Assembly (NCBI GenBank): GCA_003194525.1
Contig: NBIV01000007.1
Span: 186,001 to 250,000 of the forward strand
Source of the DNA: Gracilariopsis chorda
Lineage: Eukaryota; Rhodophyta; Florideophyceae; Gracilariales; Gracilariaceae
Length of the DNA stretch: 64,000 bases
Reading direction: 5' to 3'
Made by a program: the position numbers and the translations under genes. The notes below the pieces were generated by a model, which was not told the DNA's origin, searched no databases, and was given only the letters and a program-made list of their open reading frames with translations. This document shows, piece after piece, positions 23,860 through 35,228 of this stretch (within the stretch, counting starts at the first letter, position 1; the number at the start of each line of letters is the position of its first letter).

Positions 23860-26530
23860 TTAGGTTGGACAAGTGGAAACGACCATGGGGCGTGGGCGGC
23901 GTTGCGCGCTGCGTTGTTTTTGTGGCTTTGTGTATTTAGTAGCGTTCGGAGGCTACCCAAGCACTTTGCTCGCTTGCACTCGCAAGAGCACTGGTAGAAC
24001 CAAGGGGCACCGCGGCGCCTAGAGTATTTGGAGCCTTAGGGGTTTGTGTTTAGGAGCCTAAATTGACTGCAGTGCCAGCCATTGATAAGAAAGCGCGAAA
24101 CGTTGCTTATTGTAGCTGGCTGGCACTGTAGTCATTATGGAAGTGGTAGCCAGTAAGCAGCAAGCTTTGCTGCTGTTGCAATTGCTGAATTTTTTAAATT
24201 ATAGGGAGACATTGCGCCAAACGGGCGTTTTGCACGCGCAAACGGGGGCATGCAAAACGATTTTGTGGCACAACGCCTCCATTCAGTCAAGAACACTCCC
24301 CTCATACACGTATAAGTACTTATAGTGGTGAATAAAGTGGAAACGACCTTCGGCAGTGGGTGGCACTGCGCGCCGCGTTGTTATTGCAGCTTTGTGTATT
24401 TAGTAGCCTTTGGAGAATCTCCGAGCACTTTGCTCGCTTGCGCTCGCAATAGCGCTCGTAGAACAACGGGGCGCCGTGGCGCCTAGAGTATGTGAAGCCG
24501 TACGGGTCTGTGTTTAGATCCCTAAATTGACTGCAGTGCCAGCAAATGAGAAAGCGCAACATGTTGCTTTCTGTAACTAGCTGGCACTGCGGTCATTATC
24601 GTGCTGCCAGCCAGTAAGCAGCAAGCTTTGCTGCTGCTGCTGCTGCTGAATTTTCTAAATGGTAGGGGGGCGTTGCGCCAAATTGGCGTTTTGCAAGCGC
24701 AAACGGAGGCGTGCAAAACGATTTTGTGGCGCCATGCTTCCATTCAATCAAGAACACCCCCTTTATACGCTTATAAATACTTATAGTGGAGAGAAAAGTA
24801 GAAGCGGCCTTCGGCCGCGGGCGGCACTGCGTGCCGCTGAATAGTTATGATTTTGGGGGATCTGCAGGCTGCTTATGCTCGCTAACGCTCGCAAACGACC
24901 TGCAGACCGATGAGGGCCACGGCGCCGAGAGTGAATATAGAACAGAGTAGCAATTGAGCGCCTGGAGGATTGTGATTGGCGGGCACTGCATTTGTGCAAG
25001 GATAGTACAGTGGATTGTAACTGGCCGGCACTGCCAAAATGACTGCAGTGCTAACCACTGTACATTGGAATAAGTAGCATTGTTGTAATGCCAGCCGCTG
25101 AGCAGCAGCGGCAGTCAACATGCAGTAATAGCCAATAACCTTTGAGCTTTGCTGCTGTTGCTGCTGGTGATGCTGCTGCTGCTGCTCGTGGTGAAGTTTT
25201 CGAATAGCAGGGCGGCGTTGCGCCAAAAGAGGTTTATTCATGCGCTGAAGAGGGCGTGCGGGCGTGTTCATGGGTGCAACACCTCCCTTCAATCAAGATG
25301 AAGGCACTTGTACGCTTATAAATCTATAGAATGGAGAGACAAGTAGAAGCGGCCTTCGGCCGCGGGCGGCGCTGCGCGCCGCTGAATAGGGGTGGCTTTG
25401 GGGGATCTGCAGGCCGCTTATGGTTGCTATCGCATGGAAATGGCCTGCAAACCAATGAGGGCTGCGGCGCCGAGAGTGAATATGGATTAGAGTTGCAGTT
25501 GAGTGCTCGCGCCTTAGTGATTGGCTGGCACTGCAGTTGTGTATGTGGAATACAGTAGATTGTAATTGGCTGGCACCGCCACAAAACATGCAGTTTCAGC
25601 CACTGTGCAGTGGTGTGGCTGGCACCACTGCAGTGCCAGCCACTTGGCAGCTGCAGCAGTCACCATGCAGCAGCAGCCAATGAGCTCTGAGCTTTGCTGC
25701 TGCCGCTGCTGCCGCTGCTGCCGCTGCTGCCGCTGCTGCCGCTGCTGCCGCTGCTGCCGCTGCTGCTGCTGCTGCTGCTGAATTCTTTTGATAGGCTGGG
25801 AGGCGTGAACATTGCATGCATTGAAGGGGGCGTGCAAGGGGAGTTTTTGGCGCAACGCCTCCCGTCAATCAACAACACTCCCCTCATACATGTGTAAATC
25901 ATTATAGTACGGGGTGGTTTTGAGGCAGGTAGAAGCGGCCTTCGGCCGCGGGTGGCCCTGCGCGCCGCTGAATAGGGGTGACTATGGAGGATATGCAGGC
26001 CTTTGCTCGCTAAAGCTTGCAAACTAACTGCAGACCCATGAGGGCCGCGGCGCCGAGAGTTAATATAGAATAGAGTAGCAACTGAGCGCCCTGTGCGATT
26101 GTGATTGGCAGGCACTGCGTTGTGCATAGAGAGTACAGTGGATTGTAATTGATCAGCACTGCCAAAATGACTGCAGTCCCAACAACTGGGCAGTGGGATG
26201 GGTGGCAGTGTTGTAGTGCCAGCCACTCAGCAGCAGTGGCAGTGAACAAACAGCAGCAGCCAAAAAGCTTTGAGCTTTGCTGCTGCTGCTGGTGACGGTG
26301 GTGGTGCTGCTGCTGCTGGTGCGTTTTTTGAATAATAGGGAGGCATTGCGCTAAAAAAGGTTTATGATTGTGCTGAAGAACGCGTGCGGGCATGTTTATT
26401 GGCGCGATGTATCCGTTCAGTCAACATGTAGGCGCTCATACGCTTGTAAATCTATAGAATGGAGAGAAAAGAGGAAGCTGCCTACGGCCGCGGCCGGCGC
26501 TGCGCGCCGCCGTGGAGGAGTGATAAAACT
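23860..26530 (+). repeat. Left array: about six ~0.5-kb hairpin-rich tandem units
   Basis: A unit recurs with landmarks near 23874, 24339, 24796, 25342, 25929 and 26470, spaced 457 to 587 bp. Each unit has the same series of inverted repeats. One pairs TGACTGCAGTGCCAGCCA with its near complement (24064-24081 with 24117-24134). One pairs GCGTTGCGCCAAA with TTTGGCGCAACGC-like sequence. One is GCGGCCTTCGGCCGC. One is built on CTGCAGG flanking GCGAGCGTTAGCGAGC. A GCT/GCC trinucleotide run sits in most units. No gene is seen. The array abuts the helicase end of the Helitron. Confidence 0.8.
25692..25781 (+). repeat. GCTGCTGCC / GCT microsatellite
   Basis: About seven copies of the 9-mer GCTGCTGCC followed by GCT repeats, within the fourth array unit. 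Shorter GCT runs occupy the same place in other units. Confidence 0.9.
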
Positions 26531-28376
26531 GGGTGAGAAGAAAAAATGGGTGGAGAAAGCAAAAGCAGAAAAGCAAGTAGTTTAATTCAATGAATGAAGA
26601 ACGCAAGAAATATGATAATGGTTGTGGAGGGATGCAGAACAGAATGGCTTCAGGCAGCACTGGGTTGGCGATGGCCACAGGCATGGGATGAATTGTGTCT
26701 GCATTCGCGGATGTAAGCTGCGGGTCATGCAGGAGCAGTACATGTTGGTTCCTTCGAACGCGCGACAATGGGACATACAGCTGACCGGCGCAAAAAAAGT
26801 CGGATCGCACATCCACAACCAAGCAATCCATGGTCTTTCCCTGTCCGTTGTGAACGGTACCTGCAAATGCGAGACGAATGGGGAACTGCCTTCGAATCAT
26901 GCGAATATCGGCAAAAGAAAACTCGAATTCGATGCGATGCAGGAGTTGTCATTCTAGCATCTGTTCATTCTCGTCGAATCGAGCCACCTGAATCGTAAAC
27001 TGATCGACACGCATGACTACGAACAGCTTTTTGTTTACCAAAGCGGGATGCAACATGTTCCGAATGACCATAACGTGCACACTAATCTTGAAATCCAAGT
27101 TATGAGGAGGTACACCAGTAGGTGCATACTGATACGCAAACTCGGGAACAAAGGTATTGGTGACGTCGTGCTCTGAGTTCTGTCAGCCATCAGGTTGTAC
27201 CATCGTAGCTGACGGAAGGGTGAAGCGTTCACCAAAAACCAGATCCAGCGCTGCCGCATTGTGTTCATCGACCAACTGATTTGTGGAGGCAATGAGCATT
27301 TTGCTGAGATCCACATCCTTCTTGCGTCGTGTTGTGAGCCACTTCCACAGGAATTGGTAGGCGGTTTGCATGCCACCGGTAGATCTGAGTGGTAATAGAG
27401 CGTTTTTGGATATTGTGTTCCGGGCGACGGAATGTAACAACGACGCAAAGGCCGCATCATTGGCCCGGCGTACTTGCTCGGTGAGCTAAAGCAGTTGAAC
27501 CGAGCACAATGTCCACAGATCACTCTCCCACGGCAATTCGTTGAGAATGTGTGTGTACACGTGTCTCAAATTTTCACTTGGCTCGGCCTCCATGTAAACC
27601 TGCGGCACCACTGAAAGCAGCTGGGAGTAGTCGCCCGATAGAACGATGGTCAAGGCCCCAAACGGAGGCGGGTTTTCCATTCCACTGCAGCGAAGATCTT
27701 TGAACAACGCATCCATGAGTTCGAAAAGCTTTCGTGAGAGCATTGACGCCTCATCCAAGACGAGCAGTTGTATTTCGCGTAGCAGTTCTGCACGTTGAGA
27801 TCAGGGACCGTACTTTGACAAAGTGGCTGTAGTGATGCTTGTGCTGACCCTATCAGCTACACCCAGTCCGAGCAGGCTATGTAACGTGCGGCCTCCTTCG
27901 TATAACGAAGCTGCAATGCCTTTTGTAGCAGTCATTTCGGCGAACATTCCTTCCGACTCTGCGATATCACGAAGGAGGTTGAGCACGTATGTCTTTCCGG
28001 TTCCTGCGGATCCCTTCACGAAGAACACGTTTCCAGGAGTGCTTGCTCACTCCTGCAGCACCTGTCTTTGTTGCAATGCAGCAATGACGGTGTACATGAC
28101 TTGTCTTTTCCGAGGGTTTAAGGTGGCGTACCTTGACTGCAAAGTTGACGAATTTTGCACCACTCGTGTATCTCGAGTTGTTGTAGCTCGATTCGCCTCA
28201 GTCAATGCTGTATGATACTGCTGTAGATGTTGAGAGAAGAAGCTGTGATCACAAAGCAGCCGTCCTCCGTGCCAGTCTGAGATCTGCACCAAACGTCGAT
28301 ACATTTCTTGCTTTCGTTGCTGCTCATCTCCTGTATGTATGTCGCTACATAGTGCCTCCCAGTTTTCGACGGCCAT
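26436..28376 (-). pseudogene. Helitron Pif1-type helicase domain with several in-frame stops
   Basis: It would unwind DNA 5' to 3' during rolling-circle transposition. One frame runs the whole length. It begins LNPRKRQVMYTVIAALQQRQ, then Walker A GSAGTGKTYVLNLLRD and ATKGIAASLYEGGRTLHSLL. Next come Walker B LLVLDEASML, IVLSGDYSQLLSVVPQV and the C-terminal motifs HRIEFEFSFADIRM, GTVHNGQGKTMD and GQLYVPLSRVRRNQHV. The frame is interrupted at 28047 (TGA), 27801 (TGA), 27486 (TAG), 27183 (TGA) and near 26955 (TGA), without frameshifts. After about 26580 the frame runs into array sequence. Confidence 0.88.
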
Positions 28377-29155
28377 TTTTTCTGGGTCTGCGACTTGTTG
28401 GTATAGTGTGACAACCAGACGTCGCAGCTCGGAGGGCGTGCTGTATATATCTGCACTGCTTCTTGGAATGCAATATCAAACTCGGATCCGTCCGCGAGCA
28501 GTCCGCTTACAATCGCAGTTTCACGATACGTTCCATACTGCTGTCCGTTGAAAGTCCTTGCGTCTTCATAAGAGCTCGAGCCGTGATTCATGAGCAGCAA
28601 GCGCAGAGCAAAGAGCTCAATGTCTGACGGTGAAACACCTCTGATCCTTGCGACGCACTGCTCGTCTTCCGTGCGCTGTACCACGTACATGGGTGGATCG
28701 CAGTCGTCCATGGGAACCTGAGTGCTGTCTCCGTCGTATTGGTTAAGCACGTGGGCTGGAAGCGTACGATACAATCGAACTTTTTCAAAGTACGAAAGGT
28801 AGTCGAGGTTCGCATATGCTTCGGGCCTTGCAAAGTATCTCTCCAAGGTAGACGGCGGCGATGCGGAATGCATTTGATTTGGACATCTGAGCAGAAACGT
28901 TCGCTTTCCTTCCGAGTGAATGGCCAGTCACTCTACTTGTGGTACGATGTGAACATGTCGAAACTCAAAAATTCTCCAAGCTGGGTTGACGGCGCCCACC
29001 ACACGTGCTCGCATGTGTGCACGAATGGCGTTCTGCGCCTGCGGCTCTTGTTGCTGCTCGTTGTTGTGTGTGCCTGTCTCATTAGCACCACTCACATTGA
29101 GCACCACCTCCTGAGCTTTGGGCTGCTTAAACGCGTACTTCATCAGATAAGCCAC
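28202..29155 (-). pseudogene. Helitron Rep C-terminal part and inter-domain region, frameshifted
   Basis: After a frameshift near 29150, the frame resumes with AYLMKYAFKQPKAQEVV. The Y-x3-Y pair is the catalytic tyrosine motif of Helitron Rep proteins, which form the covalent bond with DNA. It continues through 28928. A second block at 28873-28202 (RYFARPEAYANLDYLSYFEK, MYVVQRTEDEQCVARIRGVS) is the segment that normally links Rep to the helicase. A second frame change near 28300 joins it to the helicase frame. Confidence 0.8.
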
Positions 29156-32100
29156 TGCGCCCTCCTTGCGTGTGCTCTAAGTTGATGTGAGAGAGGTACT
29201 TCTTGGTCAGAGTTGGGTTGTACGGCACTATTTTGAGGTCATGTTGCCTTCTTCTGCGGTAGATCACGCTATTCGTGCCTTCTTCAATGTAAGTCTCCGG
29301 CACAATCATGTTGCGGTCGTATCCAAACTTGCAACGCCCAGCGTGATTCCGGCAATAGGGGGAGTGGCGGTGCCTGTGCAAGGAACGAATGAGGGCACAC
29401 AACGCGTCGTCTTCACCTGGAAGAGAAAGTTCTGCACGAATGTGCTCGTCGATCACATCAACGTCTTCAATCACGCCTCCTTCGAGCCACATGAGCATGT
29501 GCTGATGAGGCAGATTGCGCTCTTGAAACTTGAGCTTGGATGCAAGCCCTAGGGACTTCAATCCAAAGATGTGTTCCGAGTTCTTCTCCAAGTCCTTCAT
29601 GAAGTCGTTTGCGTACTGGTTGTACACCCTTGCAATCAGATCCGGTCGGTCAAACGGTCGAGGGCGGTTACTCTGAGCCGTAAATGCGCTCCGATTGCTG
29701 GTATCCATACCAAGGCGCTGGATGTCCTCTCTCCAGATGTTCATGGTGATTGTAATGAAAAGAGAAGGCGGTCCTCTCCGCGCTACGATTGCCTGTACAT
29801 CCATGCGCTTGTTCTTCCAGTACGCTGCTGAGTTGACCGAGTCATCGGGCAGAAATATGCGTCCCATTTGTGCGAACTGTGATGGTGACACATGAGCTGT
29901 TTGCTGTTGTGCTTGCTGGATCTCTTGCTCTTGTACAATACGTGCCTGTTGTTCTCTCTCCAGGAAGCGTAGTCGCATGTCCTCAATGTTTTTGTGCGTG
30001 CGGAGCATCCACATCTGCATCAACGGTTCACTGTTGAGGAGGATGTTGTCTGAGTACAAACGTCGCTTTGCGTTCTGAGCCCAGGTGAGCTTTCGGAGCT
30101 TCCATTCGTTGACGCTGAGACCTGAGCTTTGCTCTGTGGAGTTCTTTGCATCCAGGAACAGGCCGATGTCAAACGGTTCGTGCTGATCCCCGTACGGGTA
30201 GAGAAGAGGGAAAGTGCCCTTCTCTGCAAGTTTGGATGCCGGTTTTAGAAGTCGGTACCGCACTTGCGCATTGTTTGGGGCATTCGCAGTCGCCCCTGCT
30301 CCAGCAGCAGCAGCACTCGTCACTGCAGCGTGCTCTTCGGTTACGGTTCCTTCTACCAAGCGCGGTACCTGAGACTCCACTAGGTACAGGCCAGTGGGAT
30401 CAACCACGAGTGTTCTCATCATGGTTGGCCCCCCACCCGGAACATCTTCAGGGAGAGGGCCAGCACCTGCATGAGGAGTACTGACTGTAGCACTTCGGGT
30501 TCCTTCGTATCCACGTACGACTACTCCTTGTTCTGCTGCTTGCACGCTGATATCCACGGCAGTCTCCGCATTTTGTTGTTGTTGTTGCTGTTGCGTGCTA
30601 AGCAAGTATCGGTAACGTTCGCGCACCACGTCTGGCTTCGGCTGGATCACATCATACAACTTGGGTACGATCTCTCTTACGTCGATGTCCTGAATGAACG
30701 CACGCATATTGGCACGAGCATAGTGAGATGGATCTAAGGAAGGCGGACCGGTACCCCACAAAAAGCTGTAGCGCGTGTTGTTCTGGTTCTGCGTGGGCAG
30801 AGCGAGAGCTGCGTTGCCCTCAAGTCTGAGAAAGGAGGGACCGCCTCCCGTCACATACGACATGTCCATGAACGCTTGCGTCGTAGCGAAGAGCGTATTC
30901 AAATTGAGCAAATGGCTGTGAAAGGCTCTCAGGCTATAAAGACTGCGAACCAACTCACTGCTATGCCTTCTGCGGAACGTGACGCCCCACCCTGACATTC
31001 TTTTCATTCCACAGCACACTCCATTGGTCTCTTTGCCAAGCAAAACGCATCCGCAGTGCTTGCAGCTATGAATTCTCAATGTCCAGTCCGCGTACGGGCA
31101 GGAGGAGAGCGTGTGTGCGTGCTCGCCGCATCTTCCGCATCGCCTTTGACCCGCAGTGGAAAGCGTCTCAAACTCTGGAACGCTTGCCCGGATGGATGGA
31201 TCATTCTAAGCTTCATCAGCTGCGGTATCCCACGCATAGTACACGCGATAGAGTCCTCGATCAGGACGCCCAGCACACTGCATGATCGTCGTATCAAGCT
31301 GTTGCTGTGGCTGATGCTGCGGCTGGTGTGAGGGAGCCGGTGTGATCTCACCCTCTTCCACCTCCATCGGAATGGGCACCTGTTGTTCTTCCTGTTCAGC
31401 TTGTGGCAGCGCAGGCTGCGGCGGCGGGTGTGAGGGAGCCGGGGTGATCTCATCCTCTTCCACTTCCATTGGGACTGGCATCTGTTCTTCCTCTTGTTCA
31501 GCTTGTGGCAGAGCAGGCTGCTGTGGCGGCGGTGGTGACAGCGGTCGCTGTGAAGGAGCAGGGATGATCTCATCCTCTTCCACTTCCATCGCAACCGGCA
31601 TCTGTTCTGCAGGCATCGGTGGGAGAGGGGGAGGCATCGGAGGCGGTGGAATGTGACTTGGAAATCCTCTCACAAACTCCAGAAACCCAGGAATTGGGCA
31701 CGAAGTTGGTAGACCTATGGCAACGGACCCACTGGCTCCAGCGGCGCTTGTGCTATCTGCAGCTGAAACCGAAGTAGGTGCAGGAGTAATTTCGTCCTCT
31801 TCCACGGCTGGAACAATGGGTCCTTGCACGTGCGCTCCGCTCCCATTTACCGGCATGTCATCTGGAGCGGGAGGAACTGGTAATCGTCGAGGTCGTCCAG
31901 CTCCTGGCCTTGCACCGCCTGAGTTCACTCTGGCCCCTCCCGTATTGGCTCTGGCACCACCGGAATTGGCTCTGGCCCCTCCTGAATTGGCTCTGGCGCC
32001 TCCAGCGTTTAATCGAGCACCTCCAGCATTCTGTCTGGCGCCTCCGGAATTGGCTCTGGCCCCTCCAGAATTATCTCTGGCACCTCCGGCATTGGCTCGA

Positions 32101-32330
32101 GCACCCCCAGTATTGGCTCTTGCACCTCCAGAATTGGCTCGTGCACCGCCTGAATTGGCTCGTGTACCTCCAGTATTGGCTCGAGCACCTCCAGAATTGG
32201 CTCGAGCACCTCCGGAATTGGCTCGAGCACCTCCAGAATTGGCTATGGCTCCTCCAGAATTTCTGCGAGCACCTCAGGAGTTCGGTCTGGCCCCACCAGA
32301 GTTTGGACGTGGACCTCCTCGCGTCATTTA
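29127..32330 (-). pseudogene. Helitron N-terminal repeat region, zinc knuckle and HUH Rep nuclease
   Basis: A single frame starts at 32330 (MTRGGPRPNSGGARPNS). It has a TGA near 32275 and a TAG at 31206-31208, and runs to 29127. The order is: about 18 NSGGARA-type heptads, an AT-hook-like GAGRPRRLP, a Pro/Glu-rich repeat region, a zinc knuckle CGRCGEHAHTLSSC, more Cys pairs (CKHCGC), and the Rep domain. The Rep domain shows LFITITMNIWREDIQ and the HUH motif NLPHQHMLMW (metal-binding His pair). The longest open piece (31079-29127) is 650 codons. The zinc knuckle lies between the two open pieces and shows they belong to one protein. Rep nicks and joins single-stranded DNA in transposition. Confidence 0.85.
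31915..32315 (-). repeat. 21-bp minisatellite encoding NSGGARA heptads
   Basis: About 18 imperfect copies of a 21-bp unit (plus-strand core GCACCTCCAGAATTGGCTC). The unit length keeps the reading frame, so the array encodes a Gly/Arg/Asn/Ala-rich repeat at the N-terminus of the Helitron protein. Confidence 0.88.
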
Positions 32331-32337
32331 AATTTAC

Positions 32338-33040
32338 CAAAAAAGAAAAAAACAATTCTATATTTTTAAACCGGTAAAAAATTTGCCAGAGTTCCAGAAT
32401 AGTTTCCGATATATCAAAACGTTGAGTGTGAAAAAATGGTTGCAGTTTGTTGCTGCGCACCCACCGGGGCTAGTCGCATGCAGCAATTAAAAAAAACAGT
32501 TGCTGCAAGGCTTATATTTACCCGATGCAGTCGTGCGCAGCACAGGGACTCTCGACACACTCCTATTGGATTATGACGGGCGGAGTGTGCCCAGCCGTTT
32601 TTCAAGGCGTTTGATGTTTAACCCGCGTCCGGTTGTAAGGATCGGTCTGCCTTTACTCACACACCAAAGTGTGCTTTCCGGGCCCAAGAAGTACGACACG
32701 GCGGCCGCCCCGGACCCTGCACAGCAAGCTGGTATTAGGTCCGGTAAACCCTCAGACTTCCTGATCGCCGTAAAACGACCAGTATAACATAGAGGAGCAC
32801 CTGAACTTTCCTAGATCCGTGGTACTCAGTAGGTTACTCTTGTGGCGACCTGCACACGAGCTCGGCCTTGCCTAGGTCCCAGGCCAGCAAACAGTGCCCA
32901 AAGTAGCAAAAGATTACGACACTGCGCTATTGGCCAGCCTGAAATGAGATGCAAAATAGTGGTTAGGGTCAGCAAGCGAGATGCTTTTTGCCTTGCGCCA
33001 GTGCAGTATATATGCTCTGTGCATTGTGTTGTACTGGCGC
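32338..33040. other. Unassigned stretch upstream of the Helitron
   Basis: AT-rich up to about 32520, then mixed sequence. A plus-strand frame (32500-32787) has no recognised domain. Near 32994-33045 an imperfect palindrome (TTGCGCCAGTGCAGTATA and TACTGGCGCAGTGCAA) announces the right hairpin array. The 5' end of the Helitron should lie here, but I cannot place it. Confidence 0.4.
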
Positions 33041-34020
33041 AGTGCAAAAGGGCAGCCACGTGTCTTGCAAGCCAGCTACTGCTGAGTGGCTGGCACTGCA
33101 GTCATTTACTGCAGTGTCAGCCACTGATACTGTAGTGCCAGCCACTGATACTGTAGTGCCAGCCACTGAGCAGCAGCGGCAGTCCACATGCAGCAGCAGC
33201 CAACGAGCTCTGAGCTTTGCTGGTTCTGCTGGTCCTGCTGCTGGTAAATTTTTTGAATGGCAGGGAGGCGTTGCGCCAAAAGAGGTTTGTGCATGCGCTG
33301 AAGAGGGCGTGCGGGGGTGTTTATTGGCGCAACGCCTCTGTTCAATCAAGATATAGGTGCTCATACGCTTGTATATGGTTACAACGGAGAGATATTCACT
33401 CTCGGCGCCGCGGCCCTCATGGGTCTGCAGGTCGTTTGCGAGCGTTAGCGAGCAGAAACGGCCTGCAGATCTCCCAAAATTACCCCAATTCAGCGGCGCG
33501 CAGCGCAGCCCGCGGCCGAAGGCCGCCTCTACTTGTCTCAACACCCCACTCTTAATGATTTACATATGCATGAGGGGGGTGTGGTTGATTTGCAGGAGGC
33601 GTTGCGCCACAAATTCGCTTTGCAAGCCCCTGTTTGCGCATGCAAAACGCCCATTTGGCGCAACGCCTCCCTACCATTTAAAAAATTCTGCAGGGGCAGC
33701 AGCAGCAACAAGGCTTGCTGCTTACTGGCTGGCACTCCCATAATGACTGCACTGCCACCCAGTTACACAAAGCAACGTGTTGCGCTTTCTCATCATTGGC
33801 TTGCACTGCAGTCAATTTAGGCACCTAAACACAAATCCCTATGGCTTCACATACTACAGGCGCCGCGGCGCCCCATGGTTCTACGAGCGCTATTGCGAGC
33901 GTAAGCGAGCAAAGTGCTCGGAGAGCCTCCGAACGCTACGAAATACACAAAGATACAAAAACAACGCAGCGCGCAGCGCCGGCCACGGCCGAAGGCCGTT
34001 TCCACTTGTTTGTAAATCAT
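33041..34020 (-). repeat. Right array: hairpin-rich units, mostly inverted relative to the left array
   Basis: 33060-33390 matches the left-array unit in the same orientation (GAGCTCTGAGCTTTGCTG, then GAGGCGTTGCGCCAAAAGAG). From about 33395 the order reverses (GATATTCACTCTCGGCGCCG, GGTCTGCAGGTCGTTTGCGA, GGCCGAAGGCCGCC), giving about one and a half inverted units up to 34020. 33087-33124 is a near-perfect palindrome of GTGGCTGGCACTGCAGT. The array therefore contains an internal inversion point near 33390. Confidence 0.78.
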
Positions 34021-34114
34021 TGTACTACGGGGTGGTGTTGAGATGTCAACTACCCACTTGGCCAAACGAGAATTTGCCACTTGTCCGTTCAGAGACCTTT
34101 GTACAATGATAGGC

Positions 34115-34148
34115 CTTGCTTATGTCTATCACGATAGACATAAGCAAG
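34115..34148. other. Perfect 16-bp inverted repeat with a 2-nt spacer
   Basis: CTTGCTTATGTCTATC at 34115-34130 is the exact complement of 34133-34148, with only AC between. It could extrude as a cruciform. It lies between the right hairpin array and the start of duplication copy 1 at 34161. Confidence 0.85.
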
Positions 34149-35228
34149 CCGTCCCGAAAGGGTTAACTTCGGTACATAGATTGACTTCTCCATGCTCGAC
34201 AACCCTCTGCAGACACAAACTGACACAGCTCCTTCTCGCTCATTGAACCTATCCTTCCAGCAAACCTGCCACCGTACTGCACTAGACCACACCAAGTATG
34301 TGTACAATAGAAAACTACGTTCTACTCGTCTTTGTGTCTTCTCCCCAAATATGTCATCTACTATTCGCTTCACAAGAAAAGGCCTCAGAGCATGAGCTTT
34401 CCATCAAACACTGTGGCAAAAACGACACACAGATGTTGTCAACGTTCGCCCATTCCGCAAGAGTGGCCAGAAACTAAGTAGTTCAGCGCACCAACGAGCA
34501 CCCTGGGTAATCCGAGACAAACCTCCAACACACAGCTGGTGTGCGCGGTTCTTACGCCACACCCCTCTGTTTCAGGTCTCCAGATCTATTCAGTGCCCTG
34601 CCCCATCTTACTTTGGTGAGCTCCTCGCGAACGCCTGCTGTTGGAGAAGGAGCGCCACCTGTGGAAGCGGAAGCTGTAGCCAAGTTGCTAGGTAGTAGGA
34701 CGCGAAATGGTCGAAGTCGAAGCACCATGTCAGAGGCAGAGGAACTCAGCGTTCGTTCGAGCGCGGTGATCTCGGACCTGAAGTCGGCATTGATGAAGGC
34801 CGCAGGAAATATGGCTGGAGAGAGTGCGTGTGCTGGGGAGAAGCGCACTGTTTACCTGGGAGGGCTCAAGCTCGAAGCGAGTGGAGGTATGGATGAAGGG
34901 GTTTCGAGAACGACGGAATTGAAGACAAGTGGTACCAGATTTCGAGGAATGAGAACATAGAACTGGGTGTCATCTCCGAGTAAGACCGCTAACCCTTACA
35001 TATGTTTGCGAGTATACACTCCAAACCAGGTCGAAAAAGATTGCTTTTCGCCAATCGTCTGTCCGTTCCAGTCCCCTTAAGCATGCACAGGGTGAGCTCC
35101 TACGAACAAAACCTGCCCCCCTTTGCCAAGTGCAGACCATGTCACTACTTCTGAAGCTGAACCAGTCCCAGTACGGCCACCTTCCACATTCTGCGCTACT
35201 CATGGTCGACAAGCATTCCTTCCATGCC

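Larger units (their letters stand above)
26436..32330 (-). mobile_element. Helitron-type rolling-circle transposon, defective
   Basis: The minus strand encodes, in order, a repetitive Gly/Arg/Asn N-terminus, a CCHC knuckle, an HUH Rep nuclease with its tyrosine motif and a Pif1-family helicase. This Rep-helicase fusion is diagnostic of Helitrons. It is broken by about seven in-frame stops and two frameshifts. The ends were not identified. The coding block is flanked by hairpin-rich arrays on both sides (23860-26530 and 33041-34020), parts of which are mutually inverted. This resembles Helitron2/Helentron-type elements with terminal or subterminal inverted repeats, but that link is inference. 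Confidence 0.85.

Noticed and set aside
25340..25400. Candidate CRISPR-like array (regularly recurring palindromic sequence)
   Set aside because: The units are about 0.5 kb with no short repeat-spacer pattern, and the sequence is eukaryotic.
25660..26226. 188-codon minus-strand frame with Ser/Gly repeats in the hairpin array
   Set aside because: Produced by the GCTGCTGCC microsatellite in a frame without stops; different frames give poly-Ala and poly-Gln equally well.
31342..32377. Long plus-strand frames rich in Ser/Cys/Gly and in Ala/Pro repeats (31342-31656, 31717-32331, 31910-32377)
   Set aside because: They are antisense readings of the 21-bp and Pro/Glu repeats of the Helitron protein. 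The minus frame has the AT-hook-like and zinc-knuckle context.
32500..32787. 95-codon plus-strand frame upstream of the Helitron
   Set aside because: No domain, no conserved copy in the window and no supporting context.
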